A stretch of 64,000 nucleotides of DNA from Phlyctochytrium arcticum (taxonomy: Eukaryota > Chytridiomycota > Chytridiomycetes > Chytridiales > Chytridiaceae): positions 682,001 through 746,000 of the forward strand of contig JAHLKI010000014.1 in the NCBI GenBank assembly GCA_025602905.1. The letters run 5' to 3'. Each line of letters opens with the position of its first letter. Position 1 is the stretch's first letter. The notes beneath the pieces were generated by a model. It had not been told where the DNA came from and ran no database searches. It was given only the letters and a program-made list of their open reading frames with translations. Both the position numbers and the translations under genes were made by a program. Positions 33,312 to 45,300 of the stretch are shown here, piece after piece.

Positions 33312-36300
33312 CTATTCGCGTTTGTCTGCAATACTTGATACCTCCACCCGACCCGCCATGTGCGTGCTGGGAACAACCTTGGAAACGCCAGTTGCCGTGC
33401 TTTTTTGTATGATGGGCAGGCCCGTGATTGAATCGGTCCTGAGCTCACGAACTTCGGTTACCGCGAACCATTTCGTGTTTTCAGAACTGATGGCAAACTT
33501 GAGTACTCCGAAGTGGGCGTTAACGTACTGGAGATCCACCAATTCGTCAAGTTGCGGGTCGGAAGTCCACGCTACCATGTCCCCAGATCGATAGTCGACC
33601 CACTGGCAATGAAGCTTCTCGTGGGTATTGCACTCCTGCCATACTTGATTAGAAATGAGATTGGTGATGATGGCCAAGTCTTGCCGGTGTTTGGGGTGAG
33701 CGAGAGTACGCTTGCTCTGTGACCAATCATCTGCAGATGTGACACCCCTGGCAGGGTCGATCAACATTTGGGTTGTGGTCTGCAACCAAAAATTCTCCAA
33801 ATACAACGCCGCCATGCTCCGGTGGTTGGTCTTTGGGCCTTTGCTCATGGCGAATCTACCCAGGAGACGTTCAAACCCGAAAGTTGACGTTTCGCGTGAG
33901 CATCCGAATCGTTGAGCGTGCTCTGGAACATGCGTCATATAATGGCTGTTGATGCTGAGAAAACTTTCACCATAGACTTTGACACACAGACTTTTGCCAT
34001 CAATAATCAGCTGGTGCAAAGCTTGCAGCATCTCCGACGAGACACGGTGGCGGAACAGAAGCTCCACTCCATTTCTGTGGACTAGCCAGGCTTGCAGTTG
34101 GTACTTTAATTCATCTTGGTGTTCCATTACCATCTTTCTGATCACACCGATTGAGCGCAAAATAAACGTAAGCTTATTTTCGTGCGTTTGGCCAAAACGC
34201 CAATGGTTCCAGCTTGTGATTTCTGGTTGCTTGACCCTGTTAAGCTTGGCAAATGCGCGATACTCATCGCTGAAGTTTTGCCAGAAGGTCGTGAGGTGTA
34301 TTTCCTCGAGGGCCCGCGAGAAGAATCGCCATTCCTTCTGCAATTCCCCTTCCCCTTCCGCGTGTTGGATGTCCACTGCCGCTAGGCAACATGGATCTGC
34401 TCCTGGCCACCACCAGGCGGCACTTGGATATGCAATACCAAACTGGTCTGCGTGTTGGCGGGTCGGATGGTTGGTGTTGTCAATCGTGGGTAAATCATCC
34501 CGTAATTTCCGCACAGTGTTTTTTGTCCCATTATCCAGACAGCGGTGCCGGGCGCATCCACATTTCGCATGTTCGGCAGGGCCCATGAAGAGTGTCGTAT
34601 GATTTTTTTCCGAACAATACCGCAGTCATGACACAGTCGATGAGCAAGGTCCGAGCTGGACTTGAAGCCAAGAAGTGATGTGCGTCCAGGTCCATCGCCA
34701 ACCAATGTCTGGGTGACTAGCACACACGGTTCAATAGAACCAGTATGAGCATTGAAGGCGTAAAATCCCCGGACCAGCTGATTTAACTCTTGCTGAAGGA
34801 TTTTGGCCCATCCTTCCGTTCCGAACTTCTCTTTTTGTTTCGTGTCCATTAGACTGGAAATGTTCGCTTCCTACACATAATGATTTTTCCTGATACGTTC
34901 AAATTGTTCCGTGGGCGTCTCAAAAACATGACCATACTTGCCGCTACCTTGGGAGAATTTTACCACGGATTCAGGAATCATACGACACTCTTCATGGGCC
35001 CTGGGCTTCCAGAGGTCGCGGGTTTCGGCCATGCTTTGAGCCCACATATATCCGGTTGCCGCGGAGGACTTGATGGGAAATCTTTCGCTGTAGTAGGTCT
35101 TGATTTCAGCTGTAGAAAGGTTGGAGATTCCATCTCTGAGCAACGGTTCAGTGAACTGTTGGTTGATTTCCGTGATTTTATGGGATAGGATCGGATGCCA
35201 AAACCAAAATTGGACGATGGATGCGAGCTTGACGTACGGAAGTGGCTCAGAGAGGCCAGCAACAGGAATACGCTGGACTTCATACAGAGGCCCTAGGAGC
35301 TTTCCGACCTTACGCTTGGCGGTTTTTTGATTGGTGGATAGGTTATTGCCCAAATTACTTTCTTGAACCACCGCAAGAGTGAAGAAATTGCTGAAAGCAT
35401 CCCGCGTCCATTGGTGTTGCAAAGTGTGATTGACAAATTCAAAGAGCTTGTGATTCTCAGGGGTATATGTCAATTGCTCAACCGCCTGTGCTCCTTCAAA
35501 GGATCCTGGCTCATGAGGGGGGATGTCATATTGGCTGTCCTCGGCATCCGGACCATGATTGGGACCAGGACCAGGAGAGGGAGTACCGTTGTTGGGATCA
35601 GGTCCATCATCGGGACCAGGAGGGGGAGGAGAAGTATTCCCATCACCAGCTTGATCGTCACCGGCATGGGCGTCTTTGTCATTCTCGTCGTCAGAAGAAT
35701 CCTCGTCGTTGTCCAAGGGCGCGTCGACGCCAAATTGTGCTCTCACTTCGGATCCGGGCTCGCCCAGATCTGGATCCTCATCCTCATCAACTTCATCCGA
35801 GCCCTCATTACTTCGGTCGATATTTCCCATCTGATCCGGGAAACCCGTCGGCTCAAATTGACCAAAATTGGAAAATGCATGTCCTGCATTTATTAAGGCC
35901 AAGATGTATGCATCGGGTACTAGCGGTTCAAAGTTGATGCCATGCATGTAATCTCCGTTGTCTGGCACTTCATCATCATCATTATGAGCAGCATCTGTGG
36001 GGGAGCAATCTTAGTTAGCATTGGTCCTAATTGTTTATAATGATGAAGATACAAACCATCAACCAAAGGCAACCGGCTGACGGCAGACGAAGCTGCGCTA
36101 CGGGTGGTTGGTTGGGAGGAGGATTGTGCTGATGCTTGGGAAGTAGATTGCGATGAATGGCCATTTGTTCGTTTCAATTCTCGTGCTTTTTTCCCATGCT
36201 CAGACATATGGGTGACGGCAAAGTCCACGTAATTGGGGACTCTTTTTCGGATTCCGCATACTGAGCACGTTACTGTTGAGACCCCTCCGGATCGCCGGCC

Positions 36301-36426
36301 GAGGTTCAATTCACATCCTCTGACATGTCTGTTGAAAGATGACATGGCCGGGTGGTCGAGATGCAGAATTGTGTTGCACGTAGGAATAGGGCATTTTGTG
36401 GAAGTTGGAACCACTGCCTGCTCCAT
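33312..36426 (-). pseudogene. P1: Tnp2/CACTA-like transposase with micro-inversion and frameshift
   Basis: ATG at 36426. Exon 1 has paired Cys/His fingers (CPIPTC, CSVC) near the N-terminus. The next exon (from about 35968) has a long acidic, Pro/Gly-rich linker, then LPYVKLASIVQFWFWHP. At 35003-34873 the coding sense switches to the plus strand (see separate entry). The minus strand resumes with WAKILQQELNQLVRG, GDGPGRTSLLGFKSSSD and CHDCGI. A frameshift near 34595 precedes the last part: GIAYPSAAWWWPG, DPCCLAAVD, WNHWRFGQTHENKLTF and GFERLLGRFAMSKGPKTNHRS. Each block has a direct counterpart in P2. The GFK...CHDC pattern is Tnp2-like, but the clade is distinct from Plavaka 1. Its 3' end abuts MULE D near 33320. 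Confidence 0.72.
34873..35003 (+). other. Micro-inverted coding segment inside P1
   Basis: On the plus strand this segment reads FPDTFKLFRGRLKNM and GEFYHGFRNHTTLFMGP, the counterparts of FMDGFKIYKHRLKDM and AEFGHGIRNRSTSHAMAP in P2, which P1 lacks on its own coding strand at exactly this place. The right breakpoint is at a GGGCCC palindrome (34997-35002). The left one is near 34873. Confidence 0.75.
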
Positions 36427-36875
36427 GCTGGATGCAAGGTCGAGCGGTGGGGTAAGTGAGTTGTGGAGGTTGTGTGAGTGATCTCTGTCTTGTCTTCAAC
36501 GATTTCGATGTTTTGTTTATTTGGACTTGTGTTTTTTCAAGAGCAACTTTGGACAAGACACAAGTTCTGGGTGGTTGCCTGGTTGCCGGCTTAGCGGCCT
36601 GCATGTTTTGTTTCATAGGTTCTATCATTTTTACTATGTGTGGTCACAAAGAAGGTGAAAGGAAGGTGAATGGAGAGTGAAACTTGAAGTTGAGCTCCAC
36701 TGATTTTCACAAAAATTTTGGAATTCAAGATCCCGCCGCGACCCAGAACCACGGCTCGCGGCCGAGTATGAGGCCCGAACCTGCCCGGCCTCTCCGGTCT
36801 GTGCCGGAGGGCCCCCTGCCGGCCAACGCGGCCACTGCGCCGATTTTCACCCTCCCTTTACCTTCCTACCGCGTT
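36427..36875. other. Spacer between P1 and the hAT element
   Basis: No gene. The stretch 36735-36835 is unusually G+C rich with a small hairpin (CTCCGGTCTGTGCCGGAG) and may belong to the hAT end; I could not match it to a partner end. Confidence 0.35.
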
Positions 36876-38672
36876 TTACCCTCCATTTACCTCCCATTCA
36901 CCTTCGAGCTTGGCGGGTAGTGTATAGAGAAACGCCAGCTTGTTGACCTTGTCCGTTCGAAGGCGCGCTCGCCTTTTGCTGTGGATAATGTTTTGGATGG
37001 AAAAGGCCTTCTCACTGATGACAGATGTGGCAACCAAGCACTGGGGCAAACCTTACAACTAAGGTCCAAAATGCAAGGGCGTCGTCCTTTAGGTGCCATA
37101 TGGGTTGGTCCTTGGCAAAGCTGTCCACGAAGCCGCTGTACGAGGAGAACTCTTTGAGCAGGTCGTGTGGTGTCCCAGAGCCATAGTTGCCTACTCTGCT
37201 CATGAATATTTGCGGGCTGTTGTCGACTTGCTGGCTCTCGACGTACTTCGGATCAAGGTGGTAGGCGAGTGTATGGGCATCTGTGCAGAGATACCGCCAT
37301 CGTTCATCGAGCTTTCCCACAGCTCCGCTGCTGGCAATTATTGGGTCTACTGCAGCCAGGTTGCAAAGACTGACGCGCATCATCGCCCAGTCCAGAAACG
37401 TGTCTGCAACATTTTAACCGTTGCCTTCGGACTTTCGGATGGTGTGGTCCATTTGTTGTAAGAGTGTGGCCACCCGATCCAGAGCACCCCAAAACTTAAA
37501 GTTTTGCAGTCGAGCGCAAAGTTTGTCGTCGAGATCATTCAGAGGGTTGACCGCATACGCTTGCATGGCTGGCTTCAGTTCGTTCAGCCGCTTGATCATA
37601 GCAAGCTGGCTTCCCCACCGGGTGTCGACAGCTTTGACGAGTCCGAGCGGTTGCTGTCACCCTTGACTTTGCTGGGCGGCTTTCACATGTGCAAATTGCA
37701 AGGGTGATTTAGTGAAATGCGCAACGATCGCCGATGCATCCTTGAAAGAGGTGTGGAAGGCCGGCAGCTCCAGGGCATCCTTGATAAATAGTTGTCCAAC
37801 ATGGGCGGCGCACCCAATGGCAAATACATGTTTGAGGTCCGGGTCTTGCTTGAGGATTTCCCACATAGCCTTCATAGTGCTGCATGTATCAGTCGCGTAG
37901 CCGTTGATGCGGCTCAGGTCTCCGCAAGAGACTTCCAGCACATCTTTTTTGAAATGGGCAGCCAGGTTGACTGCTGTATGGGACTCGGTTTGGGTGTCGT
38001 TGTTTTTCCAGTAGTAACTTTTCCGCCCCGCAATAACTGAAAAGTTGATGATGCGTTCTTTGCGGATGTTGTTGGATGCATTGGTGGTAACGCATAGAAA
38101 AGGTTCTTTTGACAAAATGTTGTCGACTTGCTTCTTGGTGCCTTCATAGGCACGCTCCAGAAATTTCCCACCCACTTGCTTTCGTGATGGCGGAACAAAG
38201 GCAGAATTTAAGGCAAGGAGGGCTTTCTTGATGCTGGGTTGTTCGTACAGAGTAAATGGTAGTGCCCCTAATAATGATTTCTTTTTAGTCTCAATCATCA
38301 AGATAACTAAATAAATTCAAACCTACCATCATAAGTTGCACTTGCAAATAACTGCTGCAATTTCTCTTGCTGACCAGAAGCCATTTTTTGAACAAAGTTC
38401 AAAAATTTTGAACTTGAAGAGGGAGTAGTTGAAAGGGTTGATGATGACGATGCCTTTGAGATCCCAGAAGTTTTTGGGGCCAGGAGAGTTGGTCTTCTTG
38501 CGAGAATATCTTGATATACTTGACAGTCCTCCAGATGTGCCTTCATGCGCACTGTGTTCTTGGCGTATTTCCAGTCGAGGCAATGGCGACATTCGACCGT
38601 GTCTGTTTGTTTGTTGGACTCTCTTCTCTTGATGAATTGTCGGTTGGTTTCATGATCTATTTGGCCACCCAT
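36876..38672 (-). pseudogene. hAT-family transposase
   Basis: ATG at 38672. Exon 1 encodes a BED-type zinc finger (CRHCLDWKYAKNTVRMKAHLEDC) and a Ser-rich linker. After a GT-AG intron near 38310 comes the DUF659-like part of the hAT catalytic fold: NFSVIAGRKSYYW, GYATDTCSTMKAMWEIL and FAIGCAAHVGQL. A TGA-type break near 37660 and frame changes near 37400 and 37050 follow. The C-terminal hAT dimerisation block is still readable (EKAFSIQNIIHSKRRARLRTDKVNKL), ending at a TAA at 36878-36876. hAT transposases cut and paste with 8-bp duplications; I did not find this copy's ends. Confidence 0.82.
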
Positions 38673-38881
38673 GATGCGGTTGTTTGTGGAAGGATCAAGA
38701 GGGGAAGGCAGGCGATTTGCAGAGGACTTGAGGAAGATGATGGGGTCGGTGGGGAGTGCACTTTATATAGGAAATCTCAGTGTCCATACCCACACCCAAA
38801 GGTGACAAGTGTATCATACAAATCCTGCACAGATGCTAGATTACCCTATCGATGATTTCCCACTGACCGATTGTACATCAT

Positions 38882-39139
38882 GCAAACTTTCGCCAAAGCT
38901 TTTAAAGTATGAGGCAGTATTATTTTTTTGTGTGCCAAATGAATCTTGCAACTTTGCTTGATCAGATTGGTCTGTGAGAAAAAGAGATGAGAAAAAAAAA
39001 TATGAAAAAATTCCCATCACATTTCTGCAATCTTTTGCCAAAGTGTTCAACGCAGTGAGAGAGTGCTGTAATTTTTTTGTGTGTCAAACATCAATCTTTC
39101 AATATAGCTTGATCAGATCTGTCAGTGGGAAAAAAGAGG
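38882..39139. repeat. Direct repeat pair of about 110 bp
   Basis: 38882-38986 and 39027-39139 are similar along their length: both start GCAA-CTTT-GCCAAAG, have an ATTTTTTTGTGTG tract in the middle and end CTTGATCAGAT...GAAAAA-GAG. They lie upstream of the hAT start and could be subterminal repeats of that element or an unrelated tandem duplication. No gene between them. Confidence 0.6.
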
Positions 39140-39199
39140 CAGACACTTCACGCAATTCAAATCATTCAAAAAGCTCAAAAGTAGGCAATTAAAAAAATT

Positions 39200-39286
39200 C
39201 TCCGTGGCGGGATGCGAACCCAGGCCGTCAGATCAATGGAGGACACAAGAGAATTTCCGCGTCCACACCACCAAGCTACGCTGGCC
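39200..39286 (-). other. tRNA-like sequence with Pol III-type terminator
   Basis: On the minus strand: an A-box-like TAGCTTGGTGG, then 55 nt later a B-box-like GGTTCGCATCC (one change from GGTTCGANNCC), and after the 3' end a run of seven T (39197-39191). The acceptor arms do not pair and no clear anticodon stem forms, so a working tRNA is doubtful. A tRNA-derived SINE head or pseudo-tRNA is as likely. Confidence 0.35.
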
Positions 39287-39359
39287 GTCTGGGATGCCAA
39301 TCGCGCAAAACTGATAATACAGTTCCAACCACTAGCAACCAGAAGTGACACAGGACAAC

Positions 39360-39414
39360 CAGAGCGCAGCAGGGCGCAGCGGGGCGCAGCGGGGCGCAGC
39401 GGGGCGCAGCAGTT
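39360..39414 (+). repeat. GGGCGCAGC minisatellite
   Basis: About five copies of a 10-base unit GGGCGCAGCR in tandem. Confidence 0.8.
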
Positions 39415-39774
39415 CTGGTTTTGGTTTTGATCATTTTGCCTTGTTTTACCATGTTTGGTATAATACTTATATAACCGGTTTTTGGCCATCCCTACATTCT
39501 TCATCCCAAAAGTTCATGAATGAGGGGTCCCAAATTAGAAAGTAGTGCCATGGTGGGGGTACTTTTTGCTGGGGGGTAGCCACTACTATGTATCCAATTG
39601 ATTGTGGGAAACGATCTCTGTTCATGCATACAGTACGTACAAAAGAAATACAACAAAGATGATAATACAAAAGACAAGAAGTGTTCTACATAAAAATAAA
39701 GAAATAAAGAGATGACCTGTAAAAGAGCGTAAGAACAATAGACCGATGCGAATATCCGTCATTCTGGACGCTAC

Positions 39775-42202
39775 CTAGAAATCTTCGACGGGTGTCCACG
39801 CCGCGAGTGGGAACGGCTCTGACGGGTATGCCACCATCAAAGAACGAATGTGCTGTGCTCCACGAGGAGGAATGGGAAAGAGCATCTCGATGTCGCCAAA
39901 GACACCGTTCCGCACACCGGGAGAAGAATGGTTCCATTGACCAAAAACCCCGGCTAGCAGGTACGGGGCGGCAGTGTGGAAGGCTCGGACGCCGTCCCAT
40001 GTTTGCTGCCAGTTGTCCACGAGAGGTCTGAGGATCTTTTTGTTGGCGTTGCGGGACCCGGTTTCTTGATATCTTGTTATGAGGCGCTGCTGGATAAAAT
40101 TTTCTGAATGGTGGTTCCGAGTGCTTGCGATGATGAGGCGCAAGAGGAGGGAGTGGGCCCTCGTCGATGATCATTCAGAAGACGGGACATCGAAATCGTA
40201 GATGAGATTGAAGATTTGTGCGTGAATACGCTCGAGGTCCCCCTGGAAACGTTGTTGCCCGGTCGGGGCAGAAATACAAGTACAAAGTTTCATAGCAAGT
40301 GAATAAATACCATTGTCCACGGTACTTGATTCCGAGTTGTAGTAGAAGTCCAGTATTCTGACAAATTCTCCGGCGGGTTGACTCGGACTAAGTACCTTGA
40401 CAAGGCCTGCCAGAATTTAAGTAAGTCAACCGCCTGAATTCAGCATCGACCAGAAAATACGGAGCATACCTCCTATTAAATCTCTTAATTTGACCATGTA
40501 ATCGACCACGGCGACCATTCCCCCTTCGGTGGCGGGTGCTATTCGAATTATGAGGTGAGTGAGGGCTTTAACCATCATAGAAGAAAGCAAAGCCTTGTCC
40601 TTGCGGGCAGGAAAGCAGGCTTGTTTGATGCAGCCGCCTACGTGGATAGTGGCCAATCCGAATATGAGGTTTTTGAGAGAAGTAGGATATTGCTCGCATT
40701 GAAATTTGCCATTGTTCCACTTGATTTTCCAAAGCTGGGCTGATCCCGCCAGGATGTCTGGCCAGGCTTTCAGTGGCGCATCGCTTTTTTCTAGGAACCC
40801 CACGATGCTCGCTTCATCCGAATACAAGCCGATGCCGTCTCGAATGATCTGGTTGGCAGCATCGGTAATGGCCGTGTCTAAAGAAAGGTCAGCCAACTTG
40901 GTGATTTTGACCGACTCAGCTGCTCGCTTTGACCGCGTCTTCATCTGGCCAGCCTGGGAAGCAATGGCTGCTGACTCGCGGACGGCCTCCGCTACGCGCT
41001 CCGCGGGATTGTCCAAGATATTGAAATCTAGTCTGTTGCCTGAGGTCAAGGAAGTGAGACGAGGTTGGGAATCTTGATTGGGACGAGCGGGGCAAGAGTG
41101 GTGATGAGGTTGGGAAGAATGAGGCCGGGAATTCGGTTGTAGTTCAAAAAGAGATTGGATCGCATTGATAGCATCGGTGTCGTTGTCAACGGGAGATGAC
41201 CGAGCTGAAGGTGATCCAGCAGATGGGTCGAGAGTAGAAGGATCGTGGACGCGTTTTGGGGGTGGATTGTTTCTGTAGAGTTTGGATGAGGTCCTGGTCC
41301 TGGTGAGGTCGTTTCAGTGGAGTTTGGATGAGGTCCTGGTCCTGGTGAAATCGTTTGCGGCTTGGTTGCAACGGCTCCTTGTCCGAGTCAGATAAGTCAC
41401 ATGAGGTACGGCGAGCATTGACTCGGCCGCATGGCAATGTCTGGGAACTGGTATTGGCATTGGTAGCGGTAGGAGGTGTTGGACGCAAGAGATTCGTGAC
41501 ATCCTTCAGCAGCCCCGGCGTGTATTGTTGAGAATGCTTGCCGTTGAAAAATTTGTTGTAAACAATGTCCCAAACTGCCGTGTAGAAATGTTTTTTGTCG
41601 TGTCCTAAAATGTCTGGGAACCGTTGGCTGTATTTGTTATAGACATCGTCAAGAAAAGAGTAATCTTTCGTGGGCTCCCGCTCCACAAGTGAGGCCAGTA
41701 ATTCAGGAATATTGCTGCGACTCATTCCAAAATGTATGAGTTTGTTGTAAGTCAGACAAGAGAAGTTCGGGATATGAGTTAAAAAGTCACGAGCGATTTG
41801 ACGCATTTCTCTGGGTGGACCAGCCTTTGCTCCTTGAGGTTTGCTATTTGGGGACTGGTTAAATGTTTCGAATTTGTTGTCAATGTATTGACACATTGAT
41901 TTCAATAGGACTCTCAGCTTAGAATCCAAGCCGTCATTCACAAAATCCTCCACCTGTTCTCTGAACAAGTCTTTGAGGTTGAATAACAGATCTTCACGGA
42001 ATTGTTGCTGAGATTGATCCAGCATGAGTTCGGTGACAGGATTCGCTTGATTCTCTGCTCCAAAATGGGGCAGAGACCTTCGCGGGGTTCGATTCTCTGG
42101 TTGGAGGAACGGGGGTGTCGTGGCGGTCAATCTCTGGGCAGATGAGTTTTGCGATATGAACTCATCGACATTTGCGAAGCGAGTAGCTCGTTGTAAGGGC
42201 AT
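39775..42202 (-). pseudogene. Q2: unrecognised gene downstream of transposase P2
   Basis: ATG at 42202. The N-terminal 230 residues include FREDLLFNLKDLFREQVED and DKKHFYTAVWDIVYNKFFNGKHS. Then comes a 15-residue tandem repeat ending DQDLIQT (two units; 45-bp repeat near 41280-41350). A one-base shift near 41275 leads to a second half with VEA-type helices (AERVAEAVRESAAIASQAGQ), LKAWPDILAGSAQLWKIKW and VDYMVKLRDLIGG. A GT-AG intron (about 40477-40412) joins in phase to LDFYYNSESSTVDNG. A TGA at 40173-40171 interrupts the frame, which otherwise continues to VAYPSEPFPLAAWTPVEDF and stops near 39775. No known domain recognised. It may be the second ORF of the P2 element, because it follows P2 by 170 bp on the same strand. 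Confidence 0.5.
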
Positions 42203-42372
42203 GTTGAGTGGAGGGTGTGAAAGATTGAAGGTGTTGTGGAGAGAGAAAAGTTGGTAGACGATGTTGTGATCGGTTGATGATCTCAGACCGGGTCTTTTAT
42301 ATATCTCGGAAAAACCGGAATTTCGAGAACTTTCGGAAGTGCAAACACATCACCAAAAACGACCATGACTGG

Positions 42373-45300
42373 CTAAATTCCGTTTATATGGACGACTAAG
42401 TAATCTAGACTACCCATTTCCTCAACATCACCCTCCGCCTTTAACCGGCAAACCTCAGCTCTACCTTTGACTCGAGATTCTGGAACTGCTACGAGTGGTC
42501 CGACCTGCAGAGACAGCCGCGGAAGCAGTGTTTGCGGGTCATTGGTGCAATCAGGCAAAGAACGAAGAACGAGCACCGATGCGAACTCAGTATGAACCCC
42601 CGAAACCAGCCTGCCAAACAGGACATTACGATAATTGATTTGTACTCGATCAGTGGCTCATCTCGAATATGCCACGATGTTGCCTTCCCGATAGTCCACG
42701 AATCTGAGACAAAATCGTAAGTGGGCGCTGGCGTTTTGCCAATCATCCATTAAGTATTGACCGACAATATCTCTCAGTTCTTCATTCCCCGGCAGGTCCA
42801 GGTATGAGCACTCGTTAGGCGACATGTTGTCTTTGCGCACGCCAATTCGGGGATTCATTGTTGCTTCGAGTACGTTTGCTACCCAGAAATTTTCCAGTGT
42901 TGAGTTTGCCAGTGATTGATGATTCGTATTCCGAGTTCTGCCCATACTGAATTTCGAGATCAAGGATTCGAATCCAAACGTTGAAAACTCCCTTGGATAG
43001 CCAAATCTGAACGCATGTTCGGCAATATGGGTACAGTAATGTGAGTTGATAGTTAGGAATCCAGCGTCATAAAGCACGGTCCCAAGCTTAATTCCGTCAA
43101 TAGCCATTCTGTACAGTGGCCGCAGCAGTTCTTTTTCAAGGTGGTGGCGCAACAATATTTCCACCCGTGTACAATGACCCAGCCAAGACTCCCACTTGTG
43201 TTTCAAATTGGGCTTGTCGCGCACAAAGTAATGGACGATTGCGATAGACCGCACGATGAAGGTCAGCTTGTTTTCATGTGTCTGGCCAAATCGCCAAGGA
43301 TTCCAACTAGAAACTTGCGGCTGCGAAATTCGATTAAATGGCTGGGATGCAAAAGATCGATACTTTTTGTCAAATTGTTTCCAGAAACCCTCTTCACCGT
43401 ATTCCAGGACCAGCGCCTCCGAAAACTCCTTCCGCTCCTTTTGGATTTCTCCCTCTCCAACGGCATGCTGAAAGTCTACGGCGGCCAAGCAACATGGATC
43501 AAGTCCGGGCCATCGCCAGGCTGAGCTTGGGTATGCAATTCCGTAGAGTTCGGCGTGAATACGAAGAGGATGTGTTGCATGGCGTATATTGTGCCATTGC
43601 TCGCGGAGTCTGGTAACGATTTCCGCCGTTTCGTTCCTCTGCTCTGAGCACCGATGCGCAGTACATTCGCATCTTTGCTGGTGGTCGTGGTGGTTTAAAA
43701 ACATTTCAAGATGATGTTCTCGCAAGATCCCACAGTCGTGGCACATACGTTTACTCAAATCTGAACTTGACTTGAATCCAAGGAAGCTGGTGCGACCGGG
43801 TCCGTCCCCAATCACGGAATGCATAACTAGTATGCACTTCTCCACTCGTCCGTTCACGCCGTTGTAAACATCAAATCCCCGACTCAGGGTTTCCATCTCA
43901 GTTGTCAGCAAGTTTGCCCAAAATTCAAAGCCAACAACCAGCTCATGGCTCAGTTCCAGAAGACTTATTGGTGCCATCGCATGGGATGTCGAACGATTGC
44001 GGATGCCGTGGCCGAATTCTGCTAAGCTGATTGCCAGGATATGCATATCCTTCAAACGATGTTTGTAGATTTTGAAACCATCCATGAACACAACAAGATG
44101 GACGAAAAAGACATTGCCGTTGTTTTGGTCATAGCAAGACCTCCACTTGTCTTGGCTTGCAACGATGCTGAGGGCCCATTGGTACCCCATGTGGTCTTCC
44201 GTTTTTACTGGGAACTTGCGCGCGTAGTATTCCTGAATTTGCACCCTTGTCATATTCAACACTCCGTCTGCAATCAGAGCATGGGTATAGTCTCGATTCG
44301 CGCTAATAATGAGTTCTGCCAGATGACGGTGAAGGAGCCAGAACTGGATCACTTGGCTGACAGGCACGTACGGAAGCGGTGATTTAACATTGTTGATGCG
44401 CAGTTTTTTGATGGAAATTACTGTACTGGAGATGTCAGTCTTTTTACTCTTTGCTTGGCGGTCTCGTGCTTTGTCGGAAGGCCATGACCACTTGGGGCGC
44501 CTTCTGTCATGAATTTGAGGGCAAAAAGCGACTCGTATTGTCTCCGTGTCCACTTCTGCTTCAAGGTGTGCAGCATGAATTCCGCAATCTCTTCATCCCT
44601 ATGAGTGAAGCGCAATGGCTGCGCAACTCTTGGATGCCAAAGTATCTGCTGCCCAGCATAGCCAGTGGTTGTCAACTGGTTTCTGTCGCTTGGCTGGTCG
44701 TCGTCAGGTTCATCGCGGGAGGAAGAGTGGTTGCTGGAGCTCGAACTTGTACTAGTTTCCGAACTGCTCTCGTCCCCGGGGTCTATTTCATCGCGGTCAA
44801 CACCCTCCTGTGCTGCATTTTCTTCTGGACCATGGAATATGTCGTTACTATCCCAACCCTCCTGTGCTGCATTGCTTTCGGAACCGTGCGATGGGTCATC
44901 ATTACCCAAACCAGCATCGCCATCGTAAATATCTGAGGAGTCCGCAAAATGGTTTGACATCTTGTCCGCCTGCTGCTCTGGCTCAGGTGCGCCCAAATTT
45001 TGGTTGAAGCCATTGTGTGCCGGTCTCCCTGTTGTTGCAATCAAATTGTCGAATTGGGATAGTGCGGAACTCAGAGGATCTAAACATTTTCTGTTGTTAG
45101 AGAATGTTACTAGCAGGTAAGGATTGAAACCAGTACCTGGATTATTGACTTGGCTCCCCTTGCTTGTTAGGTCTCGAACAGGGCGGATGTGTGCAGGGTA
45201 GTGTATTCGGACAAAATGAGCATAGTCTCTTGCGGCAAAGGATCGAGATGTCTCGCACATTGGACAGTGGTATGCTTCCGGCTGGGTGTCTGTCATCCCT

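Larger units (their letters stand above)
26431..33420 (-). pseudogene. MULE D transposase, split by a Helitron; first catalytic Asp replaced by His
   Basis: N-terminal part 33420-32231: FAR1-like region with SGHNHGPAC, then the DDE domain, where the first motif reads LMHCTYKTNRY instead of MDCTYKTN, the second ATDRETALMNAL and then CRWHIWKNL. It stops at RVVQY (32231). The rest resumes at 26994 with a block whose W and KEMFVAAWTNKF fit directly, through a TAA, to SRVEGAH-type RVEGAHHMLK and GIACRHRI (SWIM-like). The spacing of four residues between Tyr and Trp across the junction equals that in the 8718 copy, so nothing was lost at the join. Asp to His destroys metal binding, and the TAA and the Helitron add further damage. 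Confidence 0.82.

Noticed and set aside
34391..35896. Several long plus-strand frames opposite P1
   Set aside because: Antisense shadows of the transposase, except the short inverted block at 34873-35003, which has real homology to P2.
35467..35937. His/Arg-rich plus-strand frame
   Set aside because: Antisense of the acidic, Pro-rich linker of P1; low complexity explains it.
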